Source: an uncultured Acetatifactor sp.
GTDB lineage: Bacteria > Bacillota > Clostridia > Lachnospirales > Lachnospiraceae
DNA length: 64,000 nt
Direction: 5' to 3'
Assembly (NCBI GenBank): GCA_910585615.1
Contig: CAJUFO010000006.1
Coordinates: forward strand, 1-64,000
Shown here: positions 1 to 9,066 of the stretch, one piece after another
Numbering within the stretch: the first letter of the stretch is position 1
Layout of the letters: each line of letters starts with the position of its first letter
Translations under genes and position numbers: made by a program
Notes under the pieces: generated by a model
What the model was told of the DNA's origin: nothing
The model's database searches: none
Seen by the model: the letters and a program-made list of their open reading frames with translations, nothing else

Positions 1-20
1 ACCTAAAGGTTTCGCCTTAA

Positions 21-1682
21 GGCGAGGGTTTTAACCCCATTATACAGACAATAAACGTCCAGAACATGCTCAAGGGCATCGTCTCGGATGAAATCCTTTC
101 CACTGCCCTTGTAGGTCCGGACGGGCGCACTGCCATTGGCGTCAACCAGAATCTCCTGGCCCCGCATCTCTCCCCGGGGAAAAACCTGGACAAAGTACGG
201 CAATTGGATTCCCAGACCTCTCTGCAGACCTGCTCCGGCCTGTACAGCGGCTTTGGCATGGCCGCGCTGATATCCAATAAGGCCCTCATGGATCAGATAG
301 GCAAGGTTTTCTCACGCACCTATCTGGTCCTGTGTCTTATCGGTGCCACCGGCATGCTGATTGTCCTGTTCGCCATGCGCAAGACTTATCTCCCCCTCCG
401 CCGTCTGGCCCAGAAAATCGTGGAGGACCTTGATCCGGAGCAGGGCTATCTCGAGCAGCTGGATGTGGCCTTTTCCGCCGCTGCTTCGGAAAACCGAAAT
501 CTGCAGGAGAAAATAGAAAAGTACAGGCTTTCCATGCAGAAATCCATTCTGGACTCCATCATTGCGGACGGACATTCCTCCAGACAGGAGACCCTGGACA
601 ATGTGGATTCCTTTTTCACCATGGAGCCTGACAACCTCCTCTTCGCCCTGCGCATGCGAAACGCTGCCCGCGACCAGGCCAGGACAGATTCCCCCTTCCC
701 TCTGCCGGTGCAGGAGATTGCCGGATTCTTCCGGGAAGCCCTGCCGGGAAAAGATTCCTGTCTTGTGCTGGAGCACGATGACGACAGCGCCATGTTCCTC
801 TTGAGCTATCCCGGACCGGAGGAGAATAAGGAGGAGTCAATCCTCACCTTGCTGGAGAATTATTATGAGGAGGAAGAATATCTCTCGGCTCTGAGCAACG
901 GGGCTTCCTCGCCAATGGACATTCCCTCCCTCTATGAAAATGCGCTCTATGCCAGCAGAGAATGGAGCCACAAGCCGGTGGTGGCTTTCCGCGCCATGCC
1001 CCCCGGCTCGCCGTCACGCCCGTCCCTTACGTATCCCTACGACAGCCTGGAACAGCTGGCACAGGCGCTGAAGAAACAGGATTTCCCGGAGGCCCACAGT
1101 CAGATTCAAGAGCTCTTCGCACTCATCGACAGCTCCCCCGCCGGGAAGAATACGCTTCCCGACTTCTTTGTCCGCTGTGTCCTGATCGATATCCTCACGG
1201 CGCTCATAAACGCCATGAACCAGAAGAACATCAAGTTCAGGGAGTACCGTGATATCTATTTTGAAGCCCTGTATTTCTGCCGCAGCTATCCTTATCCTGA
1301 GAAAAAGGCCGAAATCCAGGCGCATATAAAACAGCTCCTGACCTTGTTCCAGTCAGAAGCTGAGAGCCAGTTCATAAACGCCGCGCAGATCCAGCAGCTG
1401 GTGGAGGAATGCTACACCTCCACAGAGTTCTCCATCTCCTATCTCGCGGATATCTTCCATGTGAGCATCACCTACATGAGCTTTCTGTTCAAGAAAGAGA
1501 TGGGCGAGAACTTTTCCGATTATGTATGGGCGCTGCGCCTGGAGAAGGCGAAGAAGCTCCTCCTCACCACGGACATGCCCATAGACGACATCAGCCTGGC
1601 CGTAGGATACCTGAACGCCTCCAGCTTCCGCAGGAAGTTCAAGCAGACCACGGGGATGACGCCATCGCAGATGCGGGGATGA
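21..1682 (+). pseudogene. Membrane-bound AraC-family regulator, 5'-truncated copy
   Basis: The reading frame is open from 21, with its first ATG at 66, and gives 538 residues. Its remaining parts are the end of an extracellular sensor, one transmembrane segment (about residues 86-104), a HAMP-like and coiled linker starting near TYLPLRRLAQKI, and a C-terminal two-helix AraC DNA-binding domain (about 440-538, ending GMTPSQMRG). It is closely similar to the regulator at 5650-7910. That copy has about 200 further N-terminal residues, including the first membrane helix and most of the sensor. Here stops occur in all three forward frames within the first 60 bases, so the N-terminal sensor cannot be encoded in line. 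Either it is a truncated relic, or it is expressed from ATG66 as a protein with one membrane span. It converges on the permease gene that ends at 1700. By family it would control a sugar-transport operon; its present activity is doubtful. Confidence 0.7.
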
Positions 1683-1699
1683 AGTCTCAGGACGCGCCA

Positions 1700-2608
1700 T
1701 CATCCTTTCACGGATCCAATCATGACCCCCTTCACGAAATACTTCTGGATAAAAGGGTAGATGCACAGCACCGGCACGGTGGACACGATGATGACGCTGT
1801 ATTTCAAGGTCTGGGCCAGGCGCATCCTGGCTTCCGTGGCGGCCGCGTCCAGGCCCTGCATGTCGTTCAGGGTCATCTTGTTGGACATCAATATGTCGCG
1901 CAGGAAGGACTGCAGCGGCATGTACTCCTGCTTGTTGATGTAGATCAGCGCCGTGTAGAAATCATTCCAGTGGCCCACCGCATAGTACAGCGCGATGACC
2001 GCTATGATAGGCTTGGACAGAGGCAGCACCACCCGCATCAGATACTGGAAGGAATTCGCGCCGTCCAGCTCCGCTGCGTCCTGCAGGGTAGACGGTATGC
2101 TGTTGATGAAATATGTCCTTGTGATGATGACATTGTAGATGGAGCAGGCTCCGGGGACGATCATGGCCCATGGCGAATTCACCAGCCCTACCTTGTTCAC
2201 CACAAGATAAGTCGGAATCAGCCCGCCGCTGAAATACATGGTCAGCATGAACAGGAACATGAAGAAATTGCGGGGCATGAAGTCCTTTCTGGAAAGCGGA
2301 TAGGCGGCACAGATTGTAACGACCAGGTTCACAAGGGTTCCTACCACTGTATAGAAGATTGTGTTCCGGTAGCCAGTCCATATCATCTTATATTTCATCA
2401 GCTCTTCATAGGCCATCAGCGTGAAGCCCTTTGGAAGCAGGATTACGTTTCCGTTCCATACTTCATTCGGATTGCTCACAGAGGCGATTACCACGAACCA
2501 TAATGGCCAGACAAAAATAATCAGCAGAAAAATCATGACCGCCACATTGACTCCGTCGAATATTTTGTCGGAATAGGAATTCTTCACATGCATTTTTTTC
2601 TCTCTCAT
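1700..2608 (-). CDS. Carbohydrate ABC transporter permease, LplC/YtcP type
   Basis: A 302-residue inner-membrane permease of the CUT1 class and the second permease of cassette 1. It has six predicted membrane segments, the first near residues 18-40. The cytoplasmic EAA loop, which contacts the shared ATPase, is visible as AAELDGANSFQYLMRVVLPLS (AELDGA through LPLSKP). The C-terminus GVMIGSVKG is typical of LplC/YtcP proteins. The start ATG at 2608 has a GGAGGGG ribosome site. Only 12 bases separate it from the upstream permease, so the two are cotranscribed in the order binding protein, LplB, LplC. No ATPase gene is nearby, as is usual for this family, which shares an MsmX-like ATPase encoded elsewhere. 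The substrate is not readable from the permease. Confidence 0.93.
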   Translation of the reverse strand: MREKKMHVKNSYSDKIFDGVNVAVMIFLLIIFVWPLWFVVIASVSNPNEVWNGNVILLPKGFTLMAYEELMKYKMIWTGYRNTIFYTVVGTLVNLVVTICAAYPLSRKDFMPRNFFMFLFMLTMYFSGGLIPTYLVVNKVGLVNSPWAMIVPGACSIYNVIITRTYFINSIPSTLQDAAELDGANSFQYLMRVVLPLSKPIIAVIALYYAVGHWNDFYTALIYINKQEYMPLQSFLRDILMSNKMTLNDMQGLDAAATEARMRLAQTLKYSVIIVSTVPVLCIYPFIQKYFVKGVMIGSVKG

Positions 2609-2620
2609 TCACATCCCCTC

Positions 2621-3598
2621 CTAGAACAGGCTCTCGTCCGCCAGCCTCTTGCTCAGCTGATTGGCGGTGACAATCAATACGACATTGATGACCGAATTGA
2701 ACAGGCCCACGGCCGTGGAATATCCGTAATCGCTGTTGATCAGGCCTACTTCATAGACATACGTGGAGATGACGGAGGCAGCGCTTTTGTTCAGCGTGTT
2801 CTGCAGCAGGAAGACCTTCTCGAACCCTACGCCCATCAACGAACCCATCTGCAAAATCAACAGCATGATGATGGTGGGCTTGATGGAAGGGAGATCTACA
2901 TGGAGAATCCGCTGCAGTTTAGTTGCCCCATCCACGATAGCGGCTTCATGGAGCTGCATGTCCACGCCTGACAGCGCCGATATGTAGATGATGGAGCTCC
3001 AGCCCATCCCCTGCCACACGCCTGACCAGACATAGATGGATTTGAACCATCCAGGCTTTGACAGGGCATCCACAGGCTCCATCCCCAAAAAGCCGCGTAT
3101 TATATTAAAGATACCTGAATCCGTGCTCATGAAGATTGTAATCATGCCGCACATGACCACTGTGGAGATAAAGTAAGGAGCGTAAGAAACCATTTGAACC
3201 GTCTTTTTCAGGTACTTGTTTTTCACATAATTGAGCATCAGCGCAAAGATAATGGGAATCGGAAATCCTACCAGGATGCTGTATACACTGATTCCCAGCG
3301 TATTCATCAGCAATTGCTTGAAATTATAGGCGCTGAAGAAACGTTTGAAATGGTCGAACCCCACCCAGGGGCTTCCGAAAATGCCGTCCTTTACACGATA
3401 ATTCTTAAATGCGAGCTGTACGCCATACATAGGGGCATAGGCAAATACTATGTAATACACCAACACCGGAAGAATCATCACATAGAGAATCCAGTTTTTC
3501 CTGATGTTCTTTCCCAGCCTTACAGAGAGGCTTTCCCTGGATTTTCCGGCAAGGGTTTGTACAGCGGCTCCTTTCTTCTGCTTCATCTTTCCTGCCAT
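2621..3598 (-). CDS. Carbohydrate ABC transporter permease, LplB type
   Basis: A 325-residue inner-membrane permease, first of the two in cassette 1. A charged cytoplasmic N-terminus (MAGKMKQKKG) precedes the first membrane helix (WILYVMILPVLVYYIVFAYA). LplB hallmarks follow: YAPMYGVQLAFKNY, and an EAA loop around LHEAAIVDGATKLQRILHVD. The start at 3598 is preferred over an upstream in-frame ATG at 3643 because GGAGAAAGGAGAG lies immediately before it and the upstream codon falls inside the intercistronic hairpin. It pairs with the LplC-type permease at 1700-2608 and the binding protein at 3693-5339 to import an oligosaccharide. Confidence 0.93.
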   Translation of the reverse strand: MAGKMKQKKGAAVQTLAGKSRESLSVRLGKNIRKNWILYVMILPVLVYYIVFAYAPMYGVQLAFKNYRVKDGIFGSPWVGFDHFKRFFSAYNFKQLLMNTLGISVYSILVGFPIPIIFALMLNYVKNKYLKKTVQMVSYAPYFISTVVMCGMITIFMSTDSGIFNIIRGFLGMEPVDALSKPGWFKSIYVWSGVWQGMGWSSIIYISALSGVDMQLHEAAIVDGATKLQRILHVDLPSIKPTIIMLLILQMGSLMGVGFEKVFLLQNTLNKSAASVISTYVYEVGLINSDYGYSTAVGLFNSVINVVLIVTANQLSKRLADESLF

Positions 3599-3616
3599 AA
3601 AACTCTCCTTTCTCCA

Positions 3617-3653
3617 AAACGGAGGAATGGCAGAAAGCTTCATTCCTCCGTTT
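3617..3653 (-). terminator. Intercistronic hairpin after the cassette 1 binding-protein gene
   Basis: A perfect 13-bp inverted repeat (arms 3617-3629 and 3641-3653, core CGGAGGAATG) lies between the binding-protein stop and the LplB start. No T-run follows on the minus strand, so it more likely stabilises the upstream mRNA or partly attenuates transcription. Either effect would give more binding protein than permease. The same layout recurs at 30638-30679 and 47419-47454. Confidence 0.7.
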
Positions 3654-3692
3654 GCTTAATCTCACATAACTCTTGCGTTAAGGCCGTGCGGA

Positions 3693-5339
3693 TTATTGGA
3701 CAGCTGCATTGTATGTCTTCTCATGAAGCTCAGCCAGAGTGGAAGCGCCCATAGCCTCCATGGTCTCAAGATAGGTGTCCCAGCCGGACTCCAGATCCAC
3801 CTCACCGGTACATACCTGCGCGATGAACTGATTGATGTAGCCGTCAATATCTGCCCTGAAGGTAGCAATCTGCGCATTGTCCTCTTCCGTATAAGCCATC
3901 ATGGGAAGGGGAACCTTGCCCAAGCCTGCTATCCTCTGGCGCTCATTGTTCAGATAGACTTCATCCGCATCCACTTCCGGAGACATCTCGAACCAGAAGT
4001 CAGGCTGGATGGAGGGATGGTTCTGCGCACCCTGGATGGTAGCACTGGAACGCACTGTCGCAATATCGTCCCCATATTCTCCGCCGAGCATCCATTCCCA
4101 CTTGCCATTGTCGGCAACCTGATAGGTCTTTCCTTCCACACCCATCCATGCAAGGATGCCGCCCTCCTCGCTGTAGAGATAATCGGCCCATGCCATCAGG
4201 ACTTCCGGATGCTCACAGGCATCTGTAATCGCCATGGTGCCGACCTTGATACCAGTGATGATTGGATAAGTATCCTCATGGAACGGAGTCATAACTACAT
4301 AATCGTCATCATTGTCACGGCCCACTGTAAGGAACGCTCCCATAGTCCAGAAAGAACCATATACGTCTCCGGACTGGCCGGTAGCCTGCTGCTGCTCACC
4401 GCCCTGGGTAAAGGAAGTCTGTTCAAGCAGGCCCTCCTGATACAGCTTTGCCAGATAGGCCACATACTCCCTGAAGTAATCCGTGGTGGGAACATATGTA
4501 AGCTTGCCATCGATGACGGCACACATTGAACCCTCATCATAGCTGAAGCCAGAATACTTCAACAGTCCCAAGTAATCGCCCTGTGTCAGGCTGAAAGGAA
4601 TCTCGTCCTCTGGGTCGCCGTTGCCGTTGGCATCCTGCTCCTTGAATGCCTTCAGGACTTCGTAGAGGTCATCCATGCTCTTGGGCTCTTCCAGGCTTAA
4701 GTTGTCGAGCCATTTCTTATTGAGCCAGAACAGGTTAATCTCGCCGCGCGCCGAAATCTCAGGGATGGAGTAGATATGCCCATCGGGAGAAGTCAGATAC
4801 TGCCAGCCATCAATCTCATCCAGCTTTGCTGTCAGATTCGGCATGTACTCATGAACCAAATCCTCCAGGGGAATCAGAATTCCCTGCCCGCCATACTTGG
4901 TCAGGTCGCCCATCCCGATGCCGGACTTGAAGAGCATGTCAGGATATTCGCCGGAAGCCAGCATCAGGTTCCTCTTCTCTGTCAGGTCTGCGGACAGGAC
5001 GCTGTCGAATGTAATGTTGATGTTCGCCCTGGACATGGCCTCCTGCATGGCCAGCGTATCCGGCAAGGTATAGGACTGGTTCATACCGGAGAAAGAAGTG
5101 AATTCCATGGTCTCCGCCAGGGGGAATGTGATGGAGCCGCCGGAGGCCTCCTCGCCGCCTGCGCTCTCCGCACCGGCATCCGACTCTTCCTTTTCTTCCT
5201 TACTCTCCTCCGCCGGTTTGCTCTCGCTGCTCTTGCTGTCATTTTCGGAAGCGGAGCCACCGTTGGAGCCACATCCTGTCATGACGGACATGGCCATCGC
5301 TGCAGCCAGGAAAAATGCTGTCACTTTCTTGATTTTCAT
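3693..5339 (-). CDS. Extracellular solute-binding lipoprotein, LplA/YtcQ type
   Basis: A 548-residue substrate-binding lipoprotein of a CUT1 sugar transporter. It begins with a lipoprotein signal peptide (MKIKKVTAFFLAAAMAMS, lipobox VMTGC, lipidated Cys23). A low-complexity Ser/Glu/Ala linker (about 24-70) follows, and then the two-lobed binding domain. The motifs MLASGEYPDML and a DANGNGDPEDEIP segment match the LplA/YtcQ branch. AGGAGGT precedes the ATG at 5339. It is the first gene of cassette 1 and is transcribed divergently from the AraC regulator at 5650, the usual place for its transcriptional activator. Family and arrangement indicate an oligosaccharide ligand; which one is not evident. 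Confidence 0.93.
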   Translation of the reverse strand: MKIKKVTAFFLAAAMAMSVMTGCGSNGGSASENDSKSSESKPAEESKEEKEESDAGAESAGGEEASGGSITFPLAETMEFTSFSGMNQSYTLPDTLAMQEAMSRANINITFDSVLSADLTEKRNLMLASGEYPDMLFKSGIGMGDLTKYGGQGILIPLEDLVHEYMPNLTAKLDEIDGWQYLTSPDGHIYSIPEISARGEINLFWLNKKWLDNLSLEEPKSMDDLYEVLKAFKEQDANGNGDPEDEIPFSLTQGDYLGLLKYSGFSYDEGSMCAVIDGKLTYVPTTDYFREYVAYLAKLYQEGLLEQTSFTQGGEQQQATGQSGDVYGSFWTMGAFLTVGRDNDDDYVVMTPFHEDTYPIITGIKVGTMAITDACEHPEVLMAWADYLYSEEGGILAWMGVEGKTYQVADNGKWEWMLGGEYGDDIATVRSSATIQGAQNHPSIQPDFWFEMSPEVDADEVYLNNERQRIAGLGKVPLPMMAYTEEDNAQIATFRADIDGYINQFIAQVCTGEVDLESGWDTYLETMEAMGASTLAELHEKTYNAAVQ

Positions 5340-5597
5340 AAATTACCTCCTGTTTTATAGTATTTAAGATTTACCAAAGCCAACTTCCCTTTGCGAAATC
5401 TTGTCTTTATTATGGATTATCTCTATAAAAAAACACAAGATACATATTTTATATGTTTATTTTGACGAACGTACCTGGTTTGGCAGCAGGCGCATAATCA
5501 TGCTTTTTACTAATCTGCCGCCTCCACAGTACATTTTTCAAAAGAGAAATCTAAATATTGTTCCCCTGTGGGCATCGATTCCGGAGTCTTTGTCATA
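5340..5597. other. Divergent intergenic region between binding protein and AraC regulator
   Basis: An AT-rich region without a credible gene. It should carry the minus-strand promoter for cassette 1 (a weak candidate is TTGGCT near 5376-5381 with CTATAA near 5353-5358) and the binding sites of the adjacent AraC regulator. No clear dyad could be assigned by eye. Confidence 0.5.
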
Positions 5598-5626
5598 TTG
5601 CGGAATCCCTTGAAATATTGTATAAT
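5598..5626 (+). promoter_or_regulatory. Predicted sigma-A promoter of the AraC regulator
   Basis: A -35 TTGCGG (5598-5603) and a perfect -10 TATAAT (5621-5626) are separated by 17 bases. They lie 24 bases before the ATG at 5650, which has a GGGAGGT ribosome site. Confidence 0.65.
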
Positions 5627-5649
5627 AATGTCACTTTGGGAGGTATTTT

Positions 5650-7910
5650 ATGAAAAATCTGCATTTTTTCAGTCATATTCACCAGTCACACAGAACCCTG
5701 ACCCGCTATTTCCTGTCTTATTTCATTTTGCTGAGCTTTCTTCTGATAGGATTTTCATTTATTGTGCGAGGCCAGCTGTCAGCAACCTATCTGGACATGC
5801 TGAACCAGGAGGCCGGCCAACAGCTGGAGAATATAAAAAACCAGCTCTCCGCCGACCTGACCACTGTCAGCAGAGTCAACAGCGCTTTGGAGAAAAATAT
5901 CAATCTTACCCTGTCCCGGCATATCGGCACGTCATGGAACGGATATCTTGCTGCACAGGAAATCAATTCCTATGCACTGGCCAACGAGTCCATCCAGTGC
6001 ATCGTGTATTATGACCATATCCACGATATGCTTCACTCTTCTGAAAAATATGTGGATTATACCGATGGGGTCTTCCGTATTTATAAAGATGGTGAGTTCA
6101 TATCATTTGATTCCCGCGAATATGAGGACTGCATCACGAACCAGCTGATTCTGGCAGGCAAGGAAGGCTCCTCCTATCTGCTTTACTATCCATGTGCAGA
6201 CGGAAGCAGGGACTATACGCTTTTTTACATCCTTAACGAAGTAAGCATCTCGAATATGCTGAAAAGTGTCCTGTCCGAAGAAATCATCTCACTGGCCCTG
6301 GTCAACTCAGAGGGAGATATCGCTGTAGGCATAAACGACCAGCTTTTGACCCCTCACCTCGGCATTGCCAGGGACAGCGGCGGAATCTATCCTCTGGACA
6401 GCCAGACCTCCCTGCATATCCGAGGCGGGCTGTACAATGACTTCACCATAACCGCCCTGGTTTCCGACAAAGCAGTCATGGAACGGTTAAATGCCATTCT
6501 TTCCCGCACGTACCTGATTCTGTTCTTTTTGGGAATCACAGGCCTGTTCATTGTGCTGTTCTCCATGCGGAGAACTTATCTGCCTCTCCGGAATCTGGCC
6601 CGGAAAATCGTGAAGAATCCCAGCCCCGGCCAGGGTTACCTGGAGCAGCTGGATCTGGCCTTCTCGGCCACCGCCAGCGAAAATCAGAATCTGCGGAAAA
6701 AGATAGCAAAATACAGGCTTTCCATGCAGAAATCCATCTTCGATTCCATGCTTGCAAGCCGCCAGTCGCCCGAATCAGAGAACTTTGTCCAGATGGATAA
6801 CGGAAATGAGATAGACGCTTTTTTTACTATGGAGCCGGATAACCTTATCTTTGCGCTGCGCATCGGTTTAATACCCCCCCTAACCAGATTTCCGGGGATT
6901 CTGTATGCCGACTGCCAGCGGATGAGATTATCGACTTCTTCAACAAAGCCCTTCCCGGAGAGAACGCATGCCTGATTCTGGAACACAATGACGATAATAT
7001 CGTAATCCTATTGATTTACTCTGGCCCGGAAGAGAATATAGAAGGGGAGCATTCCAAGGAGGACATCCTCCTGGCCCTGCTGGAAGATTATTGCGAGGAA
7101 AAGGAGTATATAGCTGTACTGAGCAAAGGCTCAACCTCTCCTATGGATATCCCTGCCCTCTATGAGAGCGTCCTTCTGGCCAGCAGGCTTTGGAATCAGA
7201 AGAGGGTAGTATCTTTTCGCTCCATTGAGCCGAAGATGTCCATGGAGCGCCCTCTCGCCTACCCCTATGAGGCCCTGGATCAGCTAGCACTGGCTTTAAA
7301 AGAGCAGGACTTTTCCGCTGCTGAGCTTCAGATTCAGACGCTTTTCATTCTGCTCGATAATTCCTCTTCCCTGGAGAATACCCTTCCGGACTTCTTAGTC
7401 CGTTGTGTCCTGATTGATATCCTGACGGCAATCATCAATGCCATGGATCAGATAAACATCAAATTTCGGGATTACAGCGAGGTCTATTTCGAGACCCTGT
7501 ATTTCTGCCGCAGCTGCCCCTATCCTGAGAAAAGGGAGGAACTCCTGGCACGTATAAAGCAGCTCCTGACACTGTTCAGTTCAGAAACTGAGAATCAGCT
7601 CATAAGCGCCGCCCAGATACAGCAGCTGGTAGCGGCACATTATGCCTCTGCGAATTTCTCCATTTCTTACCTGGCAGACAATTTCCATGTGAGCATCGCT
7701 TATATGAGCTATCTGTTCAAAAAGGAGATGGGAGAGAATTTTTCGGATTATGTATGGAATCTGCGCCTGGGGAAGGCGAAGGAGCTGCTGCTCAACACGG
7801 ACATGTCTATCGATGACATCAGCCTGGCTGTGGGCTATGTGAACACGTCCAGCTTCCGCAGAAAGTTCAAGCAGGCTACAGGGATGACGCCTTCGCAGCT
7901 GCGCGGTTGA
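5650..7910 (+). pseudogene. Membrane-bound AraC-family regulator with frameshift in a C7 tract
   Basis: A full-length regulator of about 753 residues in two frames. The first frame (5650 onward) has a membrane helix near residues 20-44, an extracellular Cache-like sensor, a second helix (YLILFFLGITGLFIVLF) and a linker. It loses homology after FALRIGLIPP at the run of seven C at 6874-6880. The second frame continues as PNQISGDSVCRLPADEIIDFF to the AraC domain, ending GMTPSQLRG at 7910. Alignment with the paralogue at 21-1682 (EIAGFFREALPG against EIIDFFNKALPG) shows that one base is missing. The cause could be true inactivation, slipped-strand phase variation or a sequencing error. The family (YtdP/YesS-like) senses an extracellular ligand and activates the neighbouring transporter operon. 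Its position divergent from cassette 1 fits that role. Confidence 0.85.
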
Positions 7911-7974
7911 TATTATTTTCCATAATGTCTGTGTTTTTATGATGAAAAAGGATATTAGGATTGACAGATTTGGT

Positions 7975-8598
7975 TCAGACCATATTCCATTCACTATCGG
8001 GCAGCATTGGACTAAAATAGCCTTTGATACAGTTCGGATTGATGATGCACAGCTGGGTATGTGTCTTTTCCATGATTCCTGAGTTTTCGTAAACAGGATT
8101 TCCTTCGATGAACACTCCTCGGATACTATCGTAAGGCCTTTCGTCATTCTCCCTGTTGTACTGATGTATCCTTTCAATGACGGCACAATCCAGTTCTCTT
8201 AACAGAAGATCTTTATTTCCTGCAATGTCCCTGTTCACTGGTAAAGATTTTCCCAACAAAGAGAATTCAAATTTTAAAATCTCGTATCCCGTCTTAAGAA
8301 TAGAAGCACTGCCATAATCAGCCAAGTCCAGACAATGCCCCAGGCTTATGACCGCTCCAATAGCTGCTGGCTCTTTTGGCTTTTCATCAGGATGCTTCTT
8401 ATTATATCTACTACAGTATGAAGCCGCCCACTCTTCAGCCCTATCCAAGCTGTTCTCCCAAAAGTAGATTCCGCTCCCCAACCAATCATATGAATTATGG
8501 CTTGCCCTCAGCTTATTGTGCTTATACAATACATTCTTGTATGTGTCTAAATCACAGCCATGAAAACCAAGAACCAAATTCGGCAAATTGCTATACAT
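7975..8598 (-). CDS. Putative ADP-ribosyltransferase-fold protein (toxin candidate)
   Basis: A 207-residue soluble protein with no signal peptide. The pattern resembles PARP/ART-fold domains. An early strand has LGFHGC (candidate NAD-binding His). A segment YDWLGSGIYFWE (candidate Tyr) is followed by a helix with an RAEEWA pattern as in DUF3990-like ARTs. The last strand is THTQLCIINPNCIKGYF. The third catalytic residue is not obvious. GGAGA precedes the ATG at 8598, which comes three bases after the stop of the upstream small gene (8602-9006). This tight pairing suggests a toxin and partner transcribed together. The fold is inferred from motif spacing alone, without structure prediction, and enzymatic activity is not shown. 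Alternatively it is an uncharacterised housekeeping ART-like protein. Confidence 0.5.
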   Translation of the reverse strand: MYSNLPNLVLGFHGCDLDTYKNVLYKHNKLRASHNSYDWLGSGIYFWENSLDRAEEWAASYCSRYNKKHPDEKPKEPAAIGAVISLGHCLDLADYGSASILKTGYEILKFEFSLLGKSLPVNRDIAGNKDLLLRELDCAVIERIHQYNRENDERPYDSIRGVFIEGNPVYENSGIMEKTHTQLCIINPNCIKGYFSPMLPDSEWNMV

Positions 8599-8601
8599 AT
8601 A

Positions 8602-9006
8602 TCATCTCCTGCGCTGGACATATTTCCCAAGATTGCTGTACCTTTCCGAGAATTCGCCATCTTCACGTATGATATGGCATTTCTCCAGGCTTTCCCGGGA
8701 TTTCCTGACCGCTTCATTGTTCGGCATCAATTTCAGCTCCCGCAAGTAGTCTTCCATGCCCTTTACATAGGCTGTTCTTTCGTGTTCCACTAATTCAATA
8801 GCTGGCATCGCATCTACCTCCTCGCCATCCACAAGCATGTTTTCGCTAAGGCCTTTTTTACGTTTCATCGCTTCCATCGCCCTCCCTATAGGTAATAGTA
8901 TGCGCTTTCCCATAGGAAAAAATATAGAGATAAAGCTATTATTTCTTTTATTATAAGGCAACGCCTCGCATTTTACAACAGGATTTTCCCCGAAATCCAG
9001 CAGCAT
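8602..9006 (-). CDS. Small protein preceding the ART-like gene; putative antitoxin
   Basis: An open frame of 134 residues, family not recognised. The C-terminal two thirds are charged and mostly helical (about residues 42-134, rich in Glu, Lys and Arg, ending KYVQRRR). The N-terminal part has a short hydrophobic stretch, NSFISIFFPMGKRILLPIG. Several starts are possible (ATG at 9006, or internal ATGs encoding MGKRILL and MEAMKRKK), and none has a strong ribosome site. Its stop is three bases from the start of the ART-like gene, so they form one unit directly downstream of the GH106-like gene. The antitoxin role is inferred only from size, order and coupling. Confidence 0.5.
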   Translation of the reverse strand: MLLDFGENPVVKCEALPYNKRNNSFISIFFPMGKRILLPIGRAMEAMKRKKGLSENMLVDGEEVDAMPAIELVEHERTAYVKGMEDYLRELKLMPNNEAVRKSRESLEKCHIIREDGEFSERYSNLGKYVQRRR

Positions 9007-9066
9007 ATCTTCAGTATGTCTTCGATAATCATGCCGGGTTTTGGGGAAAATCGCTATGGTGCCCCT

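Noticed and set aside
12..25. The palindrome TCGCCTTAAGGCGA as a regulator operator
   Set aside because: It lies inside the damaged gene and is a single occurrence. It is kept only as a possible junction mark.
1409..2503. A 364-codon plus-strand open frame overlapping the AraC end and permease
   Set aside because: It spans two well-supported genes in another frame, with no domain.
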